Below, in pieces: positions 25,248 through 32,700 of a DNA stretch of 40,015 nucleotides. Positions within the stretch are counted from its first letter, which is position 1, and each line of letters opens with the position of its first letter. Made by a program: the position numbers and the translations under genes. Below the pieces are notes generated by a model that saw only the letters and a program-made list of their open reading frames with translations, made no database searches and had not been told where the DNA came from. The DNA is from Spirochaetaceae bacterium (GTDB lineage: Bacteria; Spirochaetota; Spirochaetia; Treponematales; Breznakiellaceae), in the NCBI GenBank assembly GCA_031277165.1, contig JAISLT010000113.1:1-40015 (forward strand), given 5' to 3'.

Positions 25248-26255
25248 TTACAGGGTCATGCGGTATTTTAGGTAGATTTCTTCCAGGGTTTTGCAGGGAC
25301 CGGAGGCCTTAAGGTGCTTGCGGAACAGTGCCGCTTCTTTACGCTCGATGTAAAAATCGTAGATATGCCTGGGGTCAGAATCGTAGGGTACGGTATACGA
25401 CGGGGTTGTCCCCAGGTACGAGCGGATCTCGTTGAAGTCCACCGCGGTAATGCCAAAGCGCTTAAGCCGGGAGCGGACGGAAAGCAGATCTTCATAGGAA
25501 AGACCGAACAGAAATTCATCCAGGGCCCATCGTGTTTCATCGCTGGCCGCCTGGTTCAGCAAAAAATCATGCCAAATTTCTTCCATATCCATGGAAATAC
25601 GGATCAGCTCGCTGGTACCATCCATGGTTCCAAAGGTGGGGGGCGAATCATTCCGGACCTTCCACAGATCTTCCAGGGCCGAAAAATGGCAAACCATGGC
25701 CGGCTCGGCCCCGGAATCCCACAGGGAAATAAGTTCATCCGCCAGGCGAATCTTGATCTCTTCGGGAAAAGAGGGCTCATCCAGGCATGAAAAATAAACG
25801 TCCTCTATCATAATGACAAACATGGTAGAAAAAAGCACGGACCGGACCGCCTTGTACAGGGCGGAATCCTGCGGCAGAACCTTGCATAGCAGGGAAAAGC
25901 TATGAAACTTGGTAACTAAAAAACTCCGCACCGCCTGGATCCGGGCGGGGATCCGAAGCAGGTGGGAAGACGGGGCAAGACCCACCAGGGCTTTAATAAG
26001 CTGCTGTTCGTTTCGGACGTAACCCATTAAAATTTGGCTTTCCCGAATCGACGGAAAGAGGGTAATGGTTGCCCCAAAGGATTTAAGACAGTCAAAACGG
26101 TGTTTAACAATCTTTGCCTCGGGCAGGTTCTCCGCATCCAGCAGGGCTTCCGCATCCTGTACCAGGGACAGTTCAAGATCATTTAAAAAAAGCGGCGGTT
26201 TGCCGGGGGAATACAACAGGGGGGATTTTCTTTCTACCGCAGTATCGAGTAGCAT
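25248..26255 (-). CDS. Conserved-type hypothetical protein, spirochaete style
   Basis: 335 residues, not recognised. No signal peptide and no clear membrane segment; the protein looks helical and soluble, with evenly spaced Leu and charged residues. A C-terminal IYLKYRMTL motif ends the chain. It converges with the methyl-accepting gene (12 bases apart) and diverges from the rpmH cluster across a 436-base gap. The ATG at 26255 is preceded by an AT-rich stretch without a strong Shine-Dalgarno. Confidence 0.8.
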   Translation of the reverse strand: MLLDTAVERKSPLLYSPGKPPLFLNDLELSLVQDAEALLDAENLPEAKIVKHRFDCLKSFGATITLFPSIRESQILMGYVRNEQQLIKALVGLAPSSHLLRIPARIQAVRSFLVTKFHSFSLLCKVLPQDSALYKAVRSVLFSTMFVIMIEDVYFSCLDEPSFPEEIKIRLADELISLWDSGAEPAMVCHFSALEDLWKVRNDSPPTFGTMDGTSELIRISMDMEEIWHDFLLNQAASDETRWALDEFLFGLSYEDLLSVRSRLKRFGITAVDFNEIRSYLGTTPSYTVPYDSDPRHIYDFYIERKEAALFRKHLKASGPCKTLEEIYLKYRMTL

Positions 26256-26376
26256 GATATGAATAAAATACTCTGAATTCCCTTAAATATCAAGATTTTC
26301 TTGCCTTTTTTAAAGATTATAAAAAAATTTGACATTTGTAAAAATTTTAGTTTCGATACGTAAGTTCCGCGGCCTC

Positions 26377-26403
26377 TTGACTAAGCCGTGCAGACAGTAT
26401 AGA
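26377..26403 (+). promoter_or_regulatory. Possible promoter upstream of rpmH
   Basis: TTGACT (26377-26382) and TATAGA (26398-26403) with a short 15-base spacer. Five bases later an ATG opens a 20-codon frame. A second TTGACA at 26329-26334 lies in a very AT-rich tract but has no good -10. The gap 26256-26691 otherwise holds only repeat A material. Confidence 0.35.
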
Positions 26404-26408
26404 GTTAC

Positions 26409-26471
26409 ATGAAAACGGCTGCTCATTTTAAGCGCCGCGGTTTTGGGAAGCATTTTTTGAAACTCCCCTGA
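26409..26471 (+). CDS. Possible 20-residue leader peptide upstream of rpmH
   Basis: Open frame MKTAAHFKRRGFGKHFLKLP, strongly basic, opening five bases after a TATAGA. It ends where a fragment of repeat A begins (GAGTTTTGCGAAGTGC). It may be a leader, the truncated start of a lost gene, or chance. There is no Shine-Dalgarno. Confidence 0.2.
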   Translation: MKTAAHFKRRGFGKHFLKLP

Positions 26472-26590
26472 GTTTTGCGAAGTGCCAAACAGTAGAATCT
26501 ATAGGGCTTGTGCGAAACCTGGCCGAATGGCAGTTTGCAGGGTATAAAAATTCACTTTTGTGAGTTTTATGCGAAGTGCCGTAAGCTGCC
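26470..26590 (+). repeat. Repeat A, copy 4 (domain 2, plus an upstream fragment)
   Basis: Full domain 2 at 26529-26590: outer arms GGCAGTTTGC (26529-26538) and GTAAGCTGCC (26581-26590) pair over ten bases with two G-U. The inner hairpin AAAATTCAC / GTGAGTTTT (26547-26555, 26560-26568) replaces the AAAAATCGCC / GGCGATTTTT of copies 1 and 3 with a different but still paired sequence. A fragment at 26470-26490 (GAGTTTTGCGAAGTGCCAAAC) repeats the distal part of the same domain. Confidence 0.8.
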
Positions 26591-26691
26591 GGGGGATATT
26601 TTTTACCAGACTGCCAAGGGGGTCTATAAACGGGGTTTTCCATTTGGTCATATCCCCCGCCCATGGACCCCTGGAATATAGAGGAGTTCTC

Positions 26692-26847
26692 ATGAAACGG
26701 ACCTATCAACCCAGTAAGGTTAAAAGAAACCGTAAATTCGGCTTTCGGGCGCGGATGAAAACCAGAGGAGGGCGGCTTATACTTAAGCGCCGCCGGGCCA
26801 AGGGACGGTGCAAACTTACCGTTGCAGACGAAAAAAAGCCCTATTAG
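26692..26847 (+). CDS. rpmH: 50S ribosomal protein L34
   Basis: 51 residues, very basic, with the L34 signature [20 protein letters not shown] and [14 protein letters not shown]. The ATG at 26692 has GAGGAG five bases upstream. It starts the conserved cluster rpmH-rnpA-yidD-yidC-khpB. Its 3' end overlaps the start of rnpA by 26 bases in another frame. Confidence 0.97.
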   Translation: MKRTYQPSKVKRNRKFGFRARMKTRGGRLILKRRRAKGRCKLTVADEKKPY

Positions 26848-27205
26848 TACGCCCCGCCTAGGCTTTAGGCGGCGGGAGCATCTAAAGAAAGGGGCCGAGA
26901 TAGCAAGGGTTTTTAAGAAGGGGAGGGTTGTTTCTTGCTTTGGCGCCAGGTTGTTCTTTCTGAAAAACGGGTTACCTCATAATCGTTTGGTAATTACCTT
27001 TACAAGAAAATTTGGGAATGCGGTAAGGCGAAACCGGGCTAGACGGCTTAGCCGCGAAGGATACCGCCTGATGCAGGAACAGCTTAAGGCCGGTTACGAT
27101 CTGGTTTTACTGATCTACCCCCGGGAAAAAGATCGGCCAAAAATGGGACTGGCCGCCAGTACCGAACAGCTTAAAACTCTTTTTACCAGGGCTGGTATAC
27201 GATGA
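26822..27205 (+). CDS. rnpA: Ribonuclease P protein component
   Basis: 127 residues. It carries the RNase P protein pattern: [19 protein letters not shown] near 13-31 and the RNR helix [17 protein letters not shown] near 63-79, which binds the catalytic RNA. The start is a TTG at 26822 inside rpmH; no ATG or GTG lies between it and the conserved region, and the overlap implies translational coupling. The protein helps the P RNA trim tRNA 5' leaders. The stop overlaps yidD (ATGA). Confidence 0.95.
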   Translation: MQTKKSPISTPRLGFRRREHLKKGAEIARVFKKGRVVSCFGARLFFLKNGLPHNRLVITFTRKFGNAVRRNRARRLSREGYRLMQEQLKAGYDLVLLIYPREKDRPKMGLAASTEQLKTLFTRAGIR

Positions 27206-27417
27206 TACTGCAAAAGGGTGTTTTATTTTTAATTTTATTGTATCAAAAGATCATTTCGCCCTATCTGCGTCCAAGCTGCCGTTTTTATCCCAGCTGTTCT
27301 GTTTACGCCTACGGGGCAGTTAAAAAATACGGCGCCATACGGGGTTCTTTTTTGGCCCTTAAGCGGATTCTGCGCTGCCATCCTTTTCATAAGGGCGGCT
27401 ACGATCCCATACCTTAA
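27202..27417 (+). CDS. yidD: Membrane protein insertion efficiency factor YidD
   Basis: 71 residues with the complete family pattern: [20 protein letters not shown] near 13-32, then [14 protein letters not shown], then [17 protein letters not shown] at the end. A small amphipathic membrane-associated protein that assists YidC/Sec insertion. It overlaps rnpA by four bases and precedes yidC by 16. Confidence 0.96.
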   Translation: MILQKGVLFLILLYQKIISPYLRPSCRFYPSCSVYAYGAVKKYGAIRGSFLALKRILRCHPFHKGGYDPIP

Positions 27418-27433
27418 TTAGACAGGATTTTCC

Positions 27434-29341
27434 ATGGAAAAACAAACTGTGTTGGCAATTCTTCTTAGTACTCTGGTAATTTTTGGATGGTTTTTGATAC
27501 AGCCAAAACTCTTTCCGCCCCCCCAGACCCCGGAAACGGAACAAGCCGCCGGTACAGGGCAGGCTGGGCCGGGCGGCCCCGCGGCGGGTCCCGCCCCGGC
27601 GGTAACCGAAGCATCCCCGGGGGGTGTCCCGGCGGTGGAATCCGCCGCGGCCGAATCCCCGGCGTTCCCGGCGGGGGAATTCTCCGCGGCCGGGGACCCT
27701 GCGGTGGAGGCCGCCCCGGGGGACACGGATCCCGCCGATCCGGGGGCATTGCCTCCGCCGGCGGCGGTTCCCGAAAAGGAAGAGCGGGTTGTTATTGATA
27801 CGGAGCTTATCCGGGCGGTGTTGACCAGCCAGGGCGGGGACATGGTTTCTTACCAGCTTAAGAAACACCAGGATCGGGGCGAAATGGTCCAGATGATCCT
27901 GCCGGTGCGGGAAGAGGGGGGCGAATTCCGGGAATCCCATGCCTTTACCCTTGCCTTTGGGGGGCTGGAAGCCCGGCCCCTGGGGTCCTATTTCCGGGTT
28001 TCCCAGCCCTCGCCCCTAACGGTGGAATTTGCCCGGGACTTTACCGTCACCGGTTTTCCCGGGACCTTTACCCTGACCAAACGCTACGAATTTAAGCCCG
28101 GCGAATACATGTTCCAGCTTGCGGTGTCCATCGACAGCCCTTCTGCCATACCCCTGAACTTTAACAATGCCGCGTATACCCTGGGGTTCGGCCCCCAAAT
28201 CGGGCCTACCTTTGAAACCCTGGATCAGCGGTATGATCCCCGGCATTATTACACCCTTATTAACGGAAAACGGCGGGAAGAAAAGGTAGGGGAAGATAAT
28301 CTTAAAATTATTGATTCCCGTTTTACCTGGGCGGGAATTGCGGGAAAGTACTTTGCCGCCATTGCGGTTCCAGACAGCACCCTGTATGGCCTGGCCTTTT
28401 CCTCCAAGGGCGAACCGGGAATATCCGCCGCCTCGCGGTTTTACCTGATACGGCCTGCCCTGGACAGCGCCAGATCCAAGGATGTGTTTCATTTCTACCT
28501 GGGCCCCAAGAACCAGGAAAACATGGGGCGGTATGACACGGGGGATAACGGCTTTAAGCTGCGGGAACTGGACTTTACCAAGGCCGCCAGTACCAGCGGA
28601 TTTTTAAGTCCCCTGGAAAATTTGCTTAAACTGCTCCTGCAGCTCTTCTACCGGCTTAAACCCAACTACGGTATTGCGATTATCCTGCTTACCCTGCTGG
28701 TAAAGGTGGTCCTCTTTCCCTTAACTAAAAAAAGTTCCGAGATGAGCCTTAAAATGCAGGCCCTGGCCCCCAAAATTAAGGAACTCCAGGAAAAATACCG
28801 GGATAATCCGGCAAAGCTTAACGCCGAAATGGGGGCCCTGTACAAAAGGGAGGGGCACAACCCCATGTCGGGGTGTCTTCCCCTGTTGATCCAGATGCCC
28901 ATACTCTTTGCCATGTACAACCTGTTTAACACCCACTTTGATCTGCGGGGGGCCATGTTCCTTCCCGGCTGGATACCGGATCTTTCCCTTCCCGAATCGG
29001 TGTGGAATTTTGCCCACCCCATTCCGTTATTAAACTGGACCGCCCTTAGGCTGCTGCCCTTTATTTATCTGGGTTCCCAGCTTCTTTACGGCTTTGCCAC
29101 CAGAACCCCGGATCAGCAGGGGAATCCGTCCATGAAGATGTTCATGTACGCCATGCCCATTATGTTTTTCTTTATTCTCTACAATGTTCCTTCGGGACTT
29201 TTGGTATTCTGGATCATGTCCAACCTTTTTACCTTGGTTCAGCAGATTATCCTGAATAAGTATCTGGCCGGCCACCGGCCCGTTCCGGCGGAAAATGAAA
29301 AACCGCCGGTGATCGCCCCCCGGAGAAAAAAAAGACGCTGA
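27434..29341 (+). CDS. yidC: Membrane protein insertase YidC
   Basis: 635 residues, a Gram-negative-type YidC. Membrane segment 1 is at ~5-24. A Pro/Ala/Gly-rich linker of ~80 residues (~35-115) is longer than usual. The large periplasmic beta-domain follows to ~390. The five-segment insertase core starts near residue 410 (FYRLKPNYGIAIILLTLLVK) and includes KMQALAPKIKELQEKYRDNP near 437-456 and MSGCLPLLIQMPILFAMYN near 477-495, plus a basic tail (RRKKRR). The hydrophilic groove arginine is expected in this core. It inserts and folds inner-membrane proteins with Sec and SRP. Confidence 0.97.
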   Translation: MEKQTVLAILLSTLVIFGWFLIQPKLFPPPQTPETEQAAGTGQAGPGGPAAGPAPAVTEASPGGVPAVESAAAESPAFPAGEFSAAGDPAVEAAPGDTDPADPGALPPPAAVPEKEERVVIDTELIRAVLTSQGGDMVSYQLKKHQDRGEMVQMILPVREEGGEFRESHAFTLAFGGLEARPLGSYFRVSQPSPLTVEFARDFTVTGFPGTFTLTKRYEFKPGEYMFQLAVSIDSPSAIPLNFNNAAYTLGFGPQIGPTFETLDQRYDPRHYYTLINGKRREEKVGEDNLKIIDSRFTWAGIAGKYFAAIAVPDSTLYGLAFSSKGEPGISAASRFYLIRPALDSARSKDVFHFYLGPKNQENMGRYDTGDNGFKLRELDFTKAASTSGFLSPLENLLKLLLQLFYRLKPNYGIAIILLTLLVKVVLFPLTKKSSEMSLKMQALAPKIKELQEKYRDNPAKLNAEMGALYKREGHNPMSGCLPLLIQMPILFAMYNLFNTHFDLRGAMFLPGWIPDLSLPESVWNFAHPIPLLNWTALRLLPFIYLGSQLLYGFATRTPDQQGNPSMKMFMYAMPIMFFFILYNVPSGLLVFWIMSNLFTLVQQIILNKYLAGHRPVPAENEKPPVIAPRRKKRR

Positions 29342-29368
29342 ACAACCATTTTTTAAGCGAGGATTATT

Positions 29369-30094
29369 ATGATATACGAATTTGAAGGCCGTACCGAAAA
29401 AGAAGCCATTGACAGGGCCGCCGCCGAACTGGGGATAGAAAAGGACGAATTTGACGTTGAAATTCTGGAAACCCAGCGTTCCGGATTATTTAAGAAGGGC
29501 TTTGTAAAAATTCAAGTGCATACCGGGGATTCTGCCGGAGACCGGACCGGTTCCGGCGGGCCCGGCCCGGCGGCGCCACGGCCCCTGCCGCGGGGGGAAC
29601 GGCCCGGCGGGGCAAAAAACGGCGGCGAGGTTGACGGCGCCTTTGAAAAAACCATGATCGGCTTTGTCGAGGGACTTATCCAGCGGATGGGTTACGGGGG
29701 AACGGTTTCGGTTCTATACCGGGAAGAGCGCAAGCTGGGACTTAAGATTGAATCGGAATATTCCTCTATCTTGATTGGAAAGAAGGGAAAAAACCTGGAC
29801 GCCCTTCAGTTTTTGGCCAATATCTATGCGGGCCGGCAGGGCCGGGAAAATCTGCGGATTATTCTGGACAGCGAAAACTACCGTATACGCCGGGAAGAAT
29901 CCCTGGTTCGGCTGGCCTATACCGTGGCGGATAAGGTCCGGGAAAACAAAAATTCGATCCTGCTGGAACCCATGAATCCCTTTGATCGCCGGCTTATTCA
30001 TACCACATTGAACGATATTACCGATGTGGAAACCAAAAGCGAAGGGGAGGGCTTATATAAGCAGGTGCGTATTTATTACCGGGGATTAAAATGA
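29369..30094 (+). CDS. khpB: RNA-binding protein KhpB (Jag/SpoIIIJ-associated)
   Basis: 241 residues. The Jag N-terminal domain at 1-55 carries the pattern LGIEKDEFDVEILE then RSGLFKKGF. A Gly/Pro-rich linker follows (~55-88), then a KH domain (~95-165; SILIGKKGKNLDALQFLANI) and an R3H domain (~170-241; PMNPFDRRLIHTTL near 204-217 with the conserved R..H). It binds RNA and is linked to cell division and envelope control in other bacteria. Immediately after yidC, the usual place. The stop overlaps the next gene by four bases. Confidence 0.95.
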   Translation: MIYEFEGRTEKEAIDRAAAELGIEKDEFDVEILETQRSGLFKKGFVKIQVHTGDSAGDRTGSGGPGPAAPRPLPRGERPGGAKNGGEVDGAFEKTMIGFVEGLIQRMGYGGTVSVLYREERKLGLKIESEYSSILIGKKGKNLDALQFLANIYAGRQGRENLRIILDSENYRIRREESLVRLAYTVADKVRENKNSILLEPMNPFDRRLIHTTLNDITDVETKSEGEGLYKQVRIYYRGLK

Positions 30095-30945
30095 CGGCGG
30101 AGCCAAAACATTCGGACGGTTTATGTCCGAAGCGCCCCGCCGCGCCGGACCCTTGGAAAAAACTGGTTTTTGGCCTTTTGTTACTTCTTCCGGCGGGGGG
30201 CTGGGGACAGGAGCCGTCCCTGGCAAATCTGGCGGGTCCGGAAAACGCCGCAATCCTTAGCCGGGGCGAGGGGCTTACCCGGGTTCAGTATAAAAATAGC
30301 CCGCCGGTCCTTATTCCCCAGGACGGGTATGTTAAAAATATGGTGGATACCCTGGCAAAGGATCTGGCCCCCACGCTTTTTGTGGAAACCCTGCGGCTCT
30401 ACCGCAAACCCCCTTCCCGCGGCGGTCCCTGGAGCGCCCCGGAGCGGGCGGGCTTGTACAACCAGGCCCTGGCCATAAGTACCCTGGCGGGGCTGCAATA
30501 CTATTCGGCCCGCCGAAAGAGCATGCGGACCTTTTACGAAACTTCCACGGTGGTAAGCGGCCCGGACGGTAAAACTCCCCGGCCCGATCCAAGCTATCGG
30601 GACCCGCCGCCGGAACTTACGATCTATGCCCGGCAAAAGGACCTGTCCTTTGGGGACAATGTATACCGGTACAAGTACTATGCCCGGCCCGGCGCCCTGA
30701 TCTTTGTCCAGGAAAACCTAACCGCCATGAGTTATGGCATTATTCCGGCGGTGGGCAAAAATAAACTTCGATCCATAGTGGCGGTCTACGACGCCGGGAA
30801 TTTTCTTTTAATTTACGCCGCCTCCATGGCCCATGCCGCTTCTATCCCCGGCTTAAACGAGCGGGTGGGGGTCTCCTTCACCAACCGGGCAGAGGCGGTC
30901 CTTAACTGGTTCGCAGGTCAGGCGGATAAGGTCTTTAAAAACTGA
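30091..30945 (+). CDS. Exported protein of unknown function
   Basis: 284 residues. A signal or membrane segment lies at ~24-40 (KLVFGLLLLLPAGGWGQ), with likely cleavage after GWG. The rest appears as one soluble extracytoplasmic domain with aromatic-rich strands (TFYETSTVV, DNVYRYKYYARPGALIFVQE, LLIYAASMAHAA). I do not recognise the family beyond a spirochaete-type look. It starts with a four-base overlap on khpB, and its last 93 bases overlap msrA on the other strand. Confidence 0.8.
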   Translation: MTAEPKHSDGLCPKRPAAPDPWKKLVFGLLLLLPAGGWGQEPSLANLAGPENAAILSRGEGLTRVQYKNSPPVLIPQDGYVKNMVDTLAKDLAPTLFVETLRLYRKPPSRGGPWSAPERAGLYNQALAISTLAGLQYYSARRKSMRTFYETSTVVSGPDGKTPRPDPSYRDPPPELTIYARQKDLSFGDNVYRYKYYARPGALIFVQENLTAMSYGIIPAVGKNKLRSIVAVYDAGNFLLIYAASMAHAASIPGLNERVGVSFTNRAEAVLNWFAGQADKVFKN

Positions 30946-31413
30946 ACTGCCAATATGGCAGTAGCCCCGGGGATTTTTTTCCAGGTATTTCTGGTGATAT
31001 TCTTCGGCGGGGTAATAGTTTTCCAGGGCCTTTGCCTCTACCGCCACCGGCTCGTCAATCCGGGACTGGAGGGATTTAAGGGACCCGGCTATGATGGGCC
31101 GGTCTTCTTCGCCGGTGTAGTATATCCCCGTGCGGTATTGGGTTCCTGCATCCGGGCCCTGGCGGTTAAGCGATGCCGGATCAATGGCCCGGTAAAAGAG
31201 TTCCAGCAGATCCGCCAGGGGGATCTTTTCCGGATCGTATTCAACCAAAACCGTTTCGGCATGGCCGGTATTTTTGTAACAGACCTCTTCATAGGAAGGG
31301 TTGGGGCTTGTGCCGTTGGCGTACCCAACCTCGGTTCGTACCACTCCGGGGATCATGTCCAGGTACTTTTCCAGGCCCCAGAAGCAGCCCCCGGCCAGAT
31401 AAATTGTCTTCAT
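30853..31413 (-). CDS. msrA: Peptide-methionine (S)-S-oxide reductase
   Basis: 186 residues. The catalytic motif GGCFWG has Cys10. Family blocks VGYANGTSPNPSYEEVCYKN near 28-47, GHAETVLVEYDP near 50-61, and QYRTGIYYT near 92-100 are intact; NPRGYCHI near 149 carries a likely resolving Cys. It repairs oxidised methionine. The C-terminal ~30 residues (after GYCHI) are antisense to the end of the exported-protein gene and are longer than the usual ending. GAAAGAGAAA before the ATG is a modest Shine-Dalgarno. Confidence 0.95.
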   Translation of the reverse strand: MKTIYLAGGCFWGLEKYLDMIPGVVRTEVGYANGTSPNPSYEEVCYKNTGHAETVLVEYDPEKIPLADLLELFYRAIDPASLNRQGPDAGTQYRTGIYYTGEEDRPIIAGSLKSLQSRIDEPVAVEAKALENYYPAEEYHQKYLEKNPRGYCHIGSSVFKDLIRLTCEPVKDRLCPVGEGDPHPLV

Positions 31414-31446
31414 TTTCTCTTTCCCCTTCTGCCTGTTTCCGGGGCA

Positions 31447-32457
31447 TCATATCAGCCCCTGGAGCGCCTCTAAAAACCTGTCGTCTATCCTCTGGTTCCC
31501 CGCGGTATGGCCCAGCCTGCGGTCCGGCCGGGCGGAACCGTGGAAATCGCTGCCGGCGCTAATACGAAGCCCCAGACGGCGGCCCAGTTCTTCCAGCCGC
31601 TTACAGGCCCCTATTCCGGCGTTGGGGTGCCAGGCTTCAATGCCGTCCAGACCCTGTTCCTTTAGCCGGGCAAGCAGATCCGGCAGCCGTCCCCAGGAAA
31701 CGTACAGGGACAGGGGATGGGCCAATAGGGCGATGCCCCCGGCCTGGTGGATAAGTCCCAGGGCTTTGGTAAAGGCAAGCCCTTCCCTGGGAACATAAAA
31801 GGGCCGGCCCTTTCCCAGCCAGCGCTTAAAGGCTTGGTCCTGGTTTTTAACCACCCCTTTACTGACAAGGAACAGCCCAAAATGGGGCCGGCCCACCAGA
31901 TCACCCCCGGCAAAGGCCTTGACGGCTTCGTAGTCCGCCTCTATCCCGGCGGCCCGCATCTTTTCTACCATGGCAAGGTTCCGTCTTTCCCGGGCGCCCC
32001 CCAGCCAGGCCAGGGTGGACCGGAATTCCGCAGTTATCCGGTTAATTCCCAGGCCCAGGAGGTGAAATTCCCCCTTAATAGCGGGGGTATCCGCTTGGAC
32101 CGCGGCGGAGCCCCCTGTACCGGCGGGGGTATCCTCTTGGGCGAAGGCGGAACCTCCTTTACCGGCGGGAGGCTCCTCTTTGCCGGCGGCATCCTCCCCC
32201 AGGGGCCGGGAATTTTCCGGGTTAAGTACCGGCGTAGCTCCGGTTTCCGGTTTTTCCGTCTGAATTTCCAGTTCCACCCCCGGGATAAAACGGATCCCCA
32301 GGGACTCCGCGGCCTTTTTTCCCTCGTCCAGGCCGGCAAAGGTGTCGTGGTCCGTCAATGCCAGAAGCTTAATCCCCACCTGGGAGGCCCGCTCCAGCAA
32401 CCGGGCGGGGCTTAGGCTGCCGTCGGAGGCGCTTGAATGGGTATGCAAATCTACCAT
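31447..32457 (-). CDS. PHP-domain phosphoesterase (YciV/RNase AM type)
   Basis: 336 residues. The PHP metal site is clear: MVDLHTHSSASDGSLSP (HxH) at 1-17, LLALTDHDTFAGL near 31-43, IPGVELEIQ near 58, HPLSLYV near 240, and SAGSDFHG near 293. The family includes 3',5'-nucleoside bisphosphate phosphatases and 5'-3' exoribonucleases that trim rRNA. Between GVELEIQ and GEFHLLGLGIN the normal short loop is replaced by ~50 low-complexity residues containing two 14-residue repeats. TATATA ends seven bases before the ATG and there is no Shine-Dalgarno. Confidence 0.9.
   Translation of the reverse strand: MVDLHTHSSASDGSLSPARLLERASQVGIKLLALTDHDTFAGLDEGKKAAESLGIRFIPGVELEIQTEKPETGATPVLNPENSRPLGEDAAGKEEPPAGKGGSAFAQEDTPAGTGGSAAVQADTPAIKGEFHLLGLGINRITAEFRSTLAWLGGARERRNLAMVEKMRAAGIEADYEAVKAFAGGDLVGRPHFGLFLVSKGVVKNQDQAFKRWLGKGRPFYVPREGLAFTKALGLIHQAGGIALLAHPLSLYVSWGRLPDLLARLKEQGLDGIEAWHPNAGIGACKRLEELGRRLGLRISAGSDFHGSARPDRRLGHTAGNQRIDDRFLEALQGLI
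32083..32166. repeat. In-frame tandem repeat (2 x 42 bases) in the PHP gene
   Basis: Two adjacent 42-base units (32083-32124, 32125-32166), each beginning GGGGGTATCC on the plus strand and ending TACCGGC, with a partial third unit after them. They encode the 14-residue units of the form (E/A)DTPAxxGGSAxxQ. The unit length is a multiple of three, so changes in number keep the frame. Confidence 0.85.
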
Positions 32458-32464
32458 ACTAGTT

Positions 32465-32470
32465 TATATA
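32465..32470 (-). promoter_or_regulatory. -10 element of the PHP gene, suggesting a leaderless transcript
   Basis: TATATA followed by seven bases (AACTAGT) and the ATG on the minus strand. Further TATAGT/TATACT-like hexamers lie just upstream at the edge of repeat B copy 3, which may supply the promoter. Confidence 0.4.
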
Positions 32471-32479
32471 GTAGTATAC

Positions 32480-32580
32480 TATACACCATGGACTTACGTT
32501 TGTCAGGGAAGGAATAGGCTAATTCTTTACCTGCAGACAATTACAATCGGAATTCCCCGGCATTCGCAGAATGTCCGGGG
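32480..32580 (-). repeat. Repeat B, copy 3
   Basis: Minus-strand orientation. Palindrome CCCCGGCATT / AATGTCCGGGG at 32555-32580, then CCGATTGTAATTGTC, then an imperfect hairpin (AAAGAATT / TATTCCTT arms), ending in ATGGTGTATA. It aligns along its whole length with 14522-14618 and over most of its length with 4934-5013. It fills the intergenic space between the divergent PHP and amidohydrolase genes. The rest of 32581-32700 shows only weak promoter-like AT-rich sequence. Confidence 0.85.
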
Positions 32581-32700
32581 ATAAATCGGGTACAAAAATA
32601 TACCCTTCCTGCCGATACTTAAAGAGTAGGTATAGAGTCGTTGACTGTTCACCCTGGTAATCTATAGAATAATAGCACACAATTAAAGGATGGCCTTTAG

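Noticed and set aside
26256-26400. Chromosome replication origin next to rpmH
   Set aside because: The region is AT-rich and rpmH is often near oriC, but I see no DnaA boxes of the TTATCCACA type and no dnaA gene.
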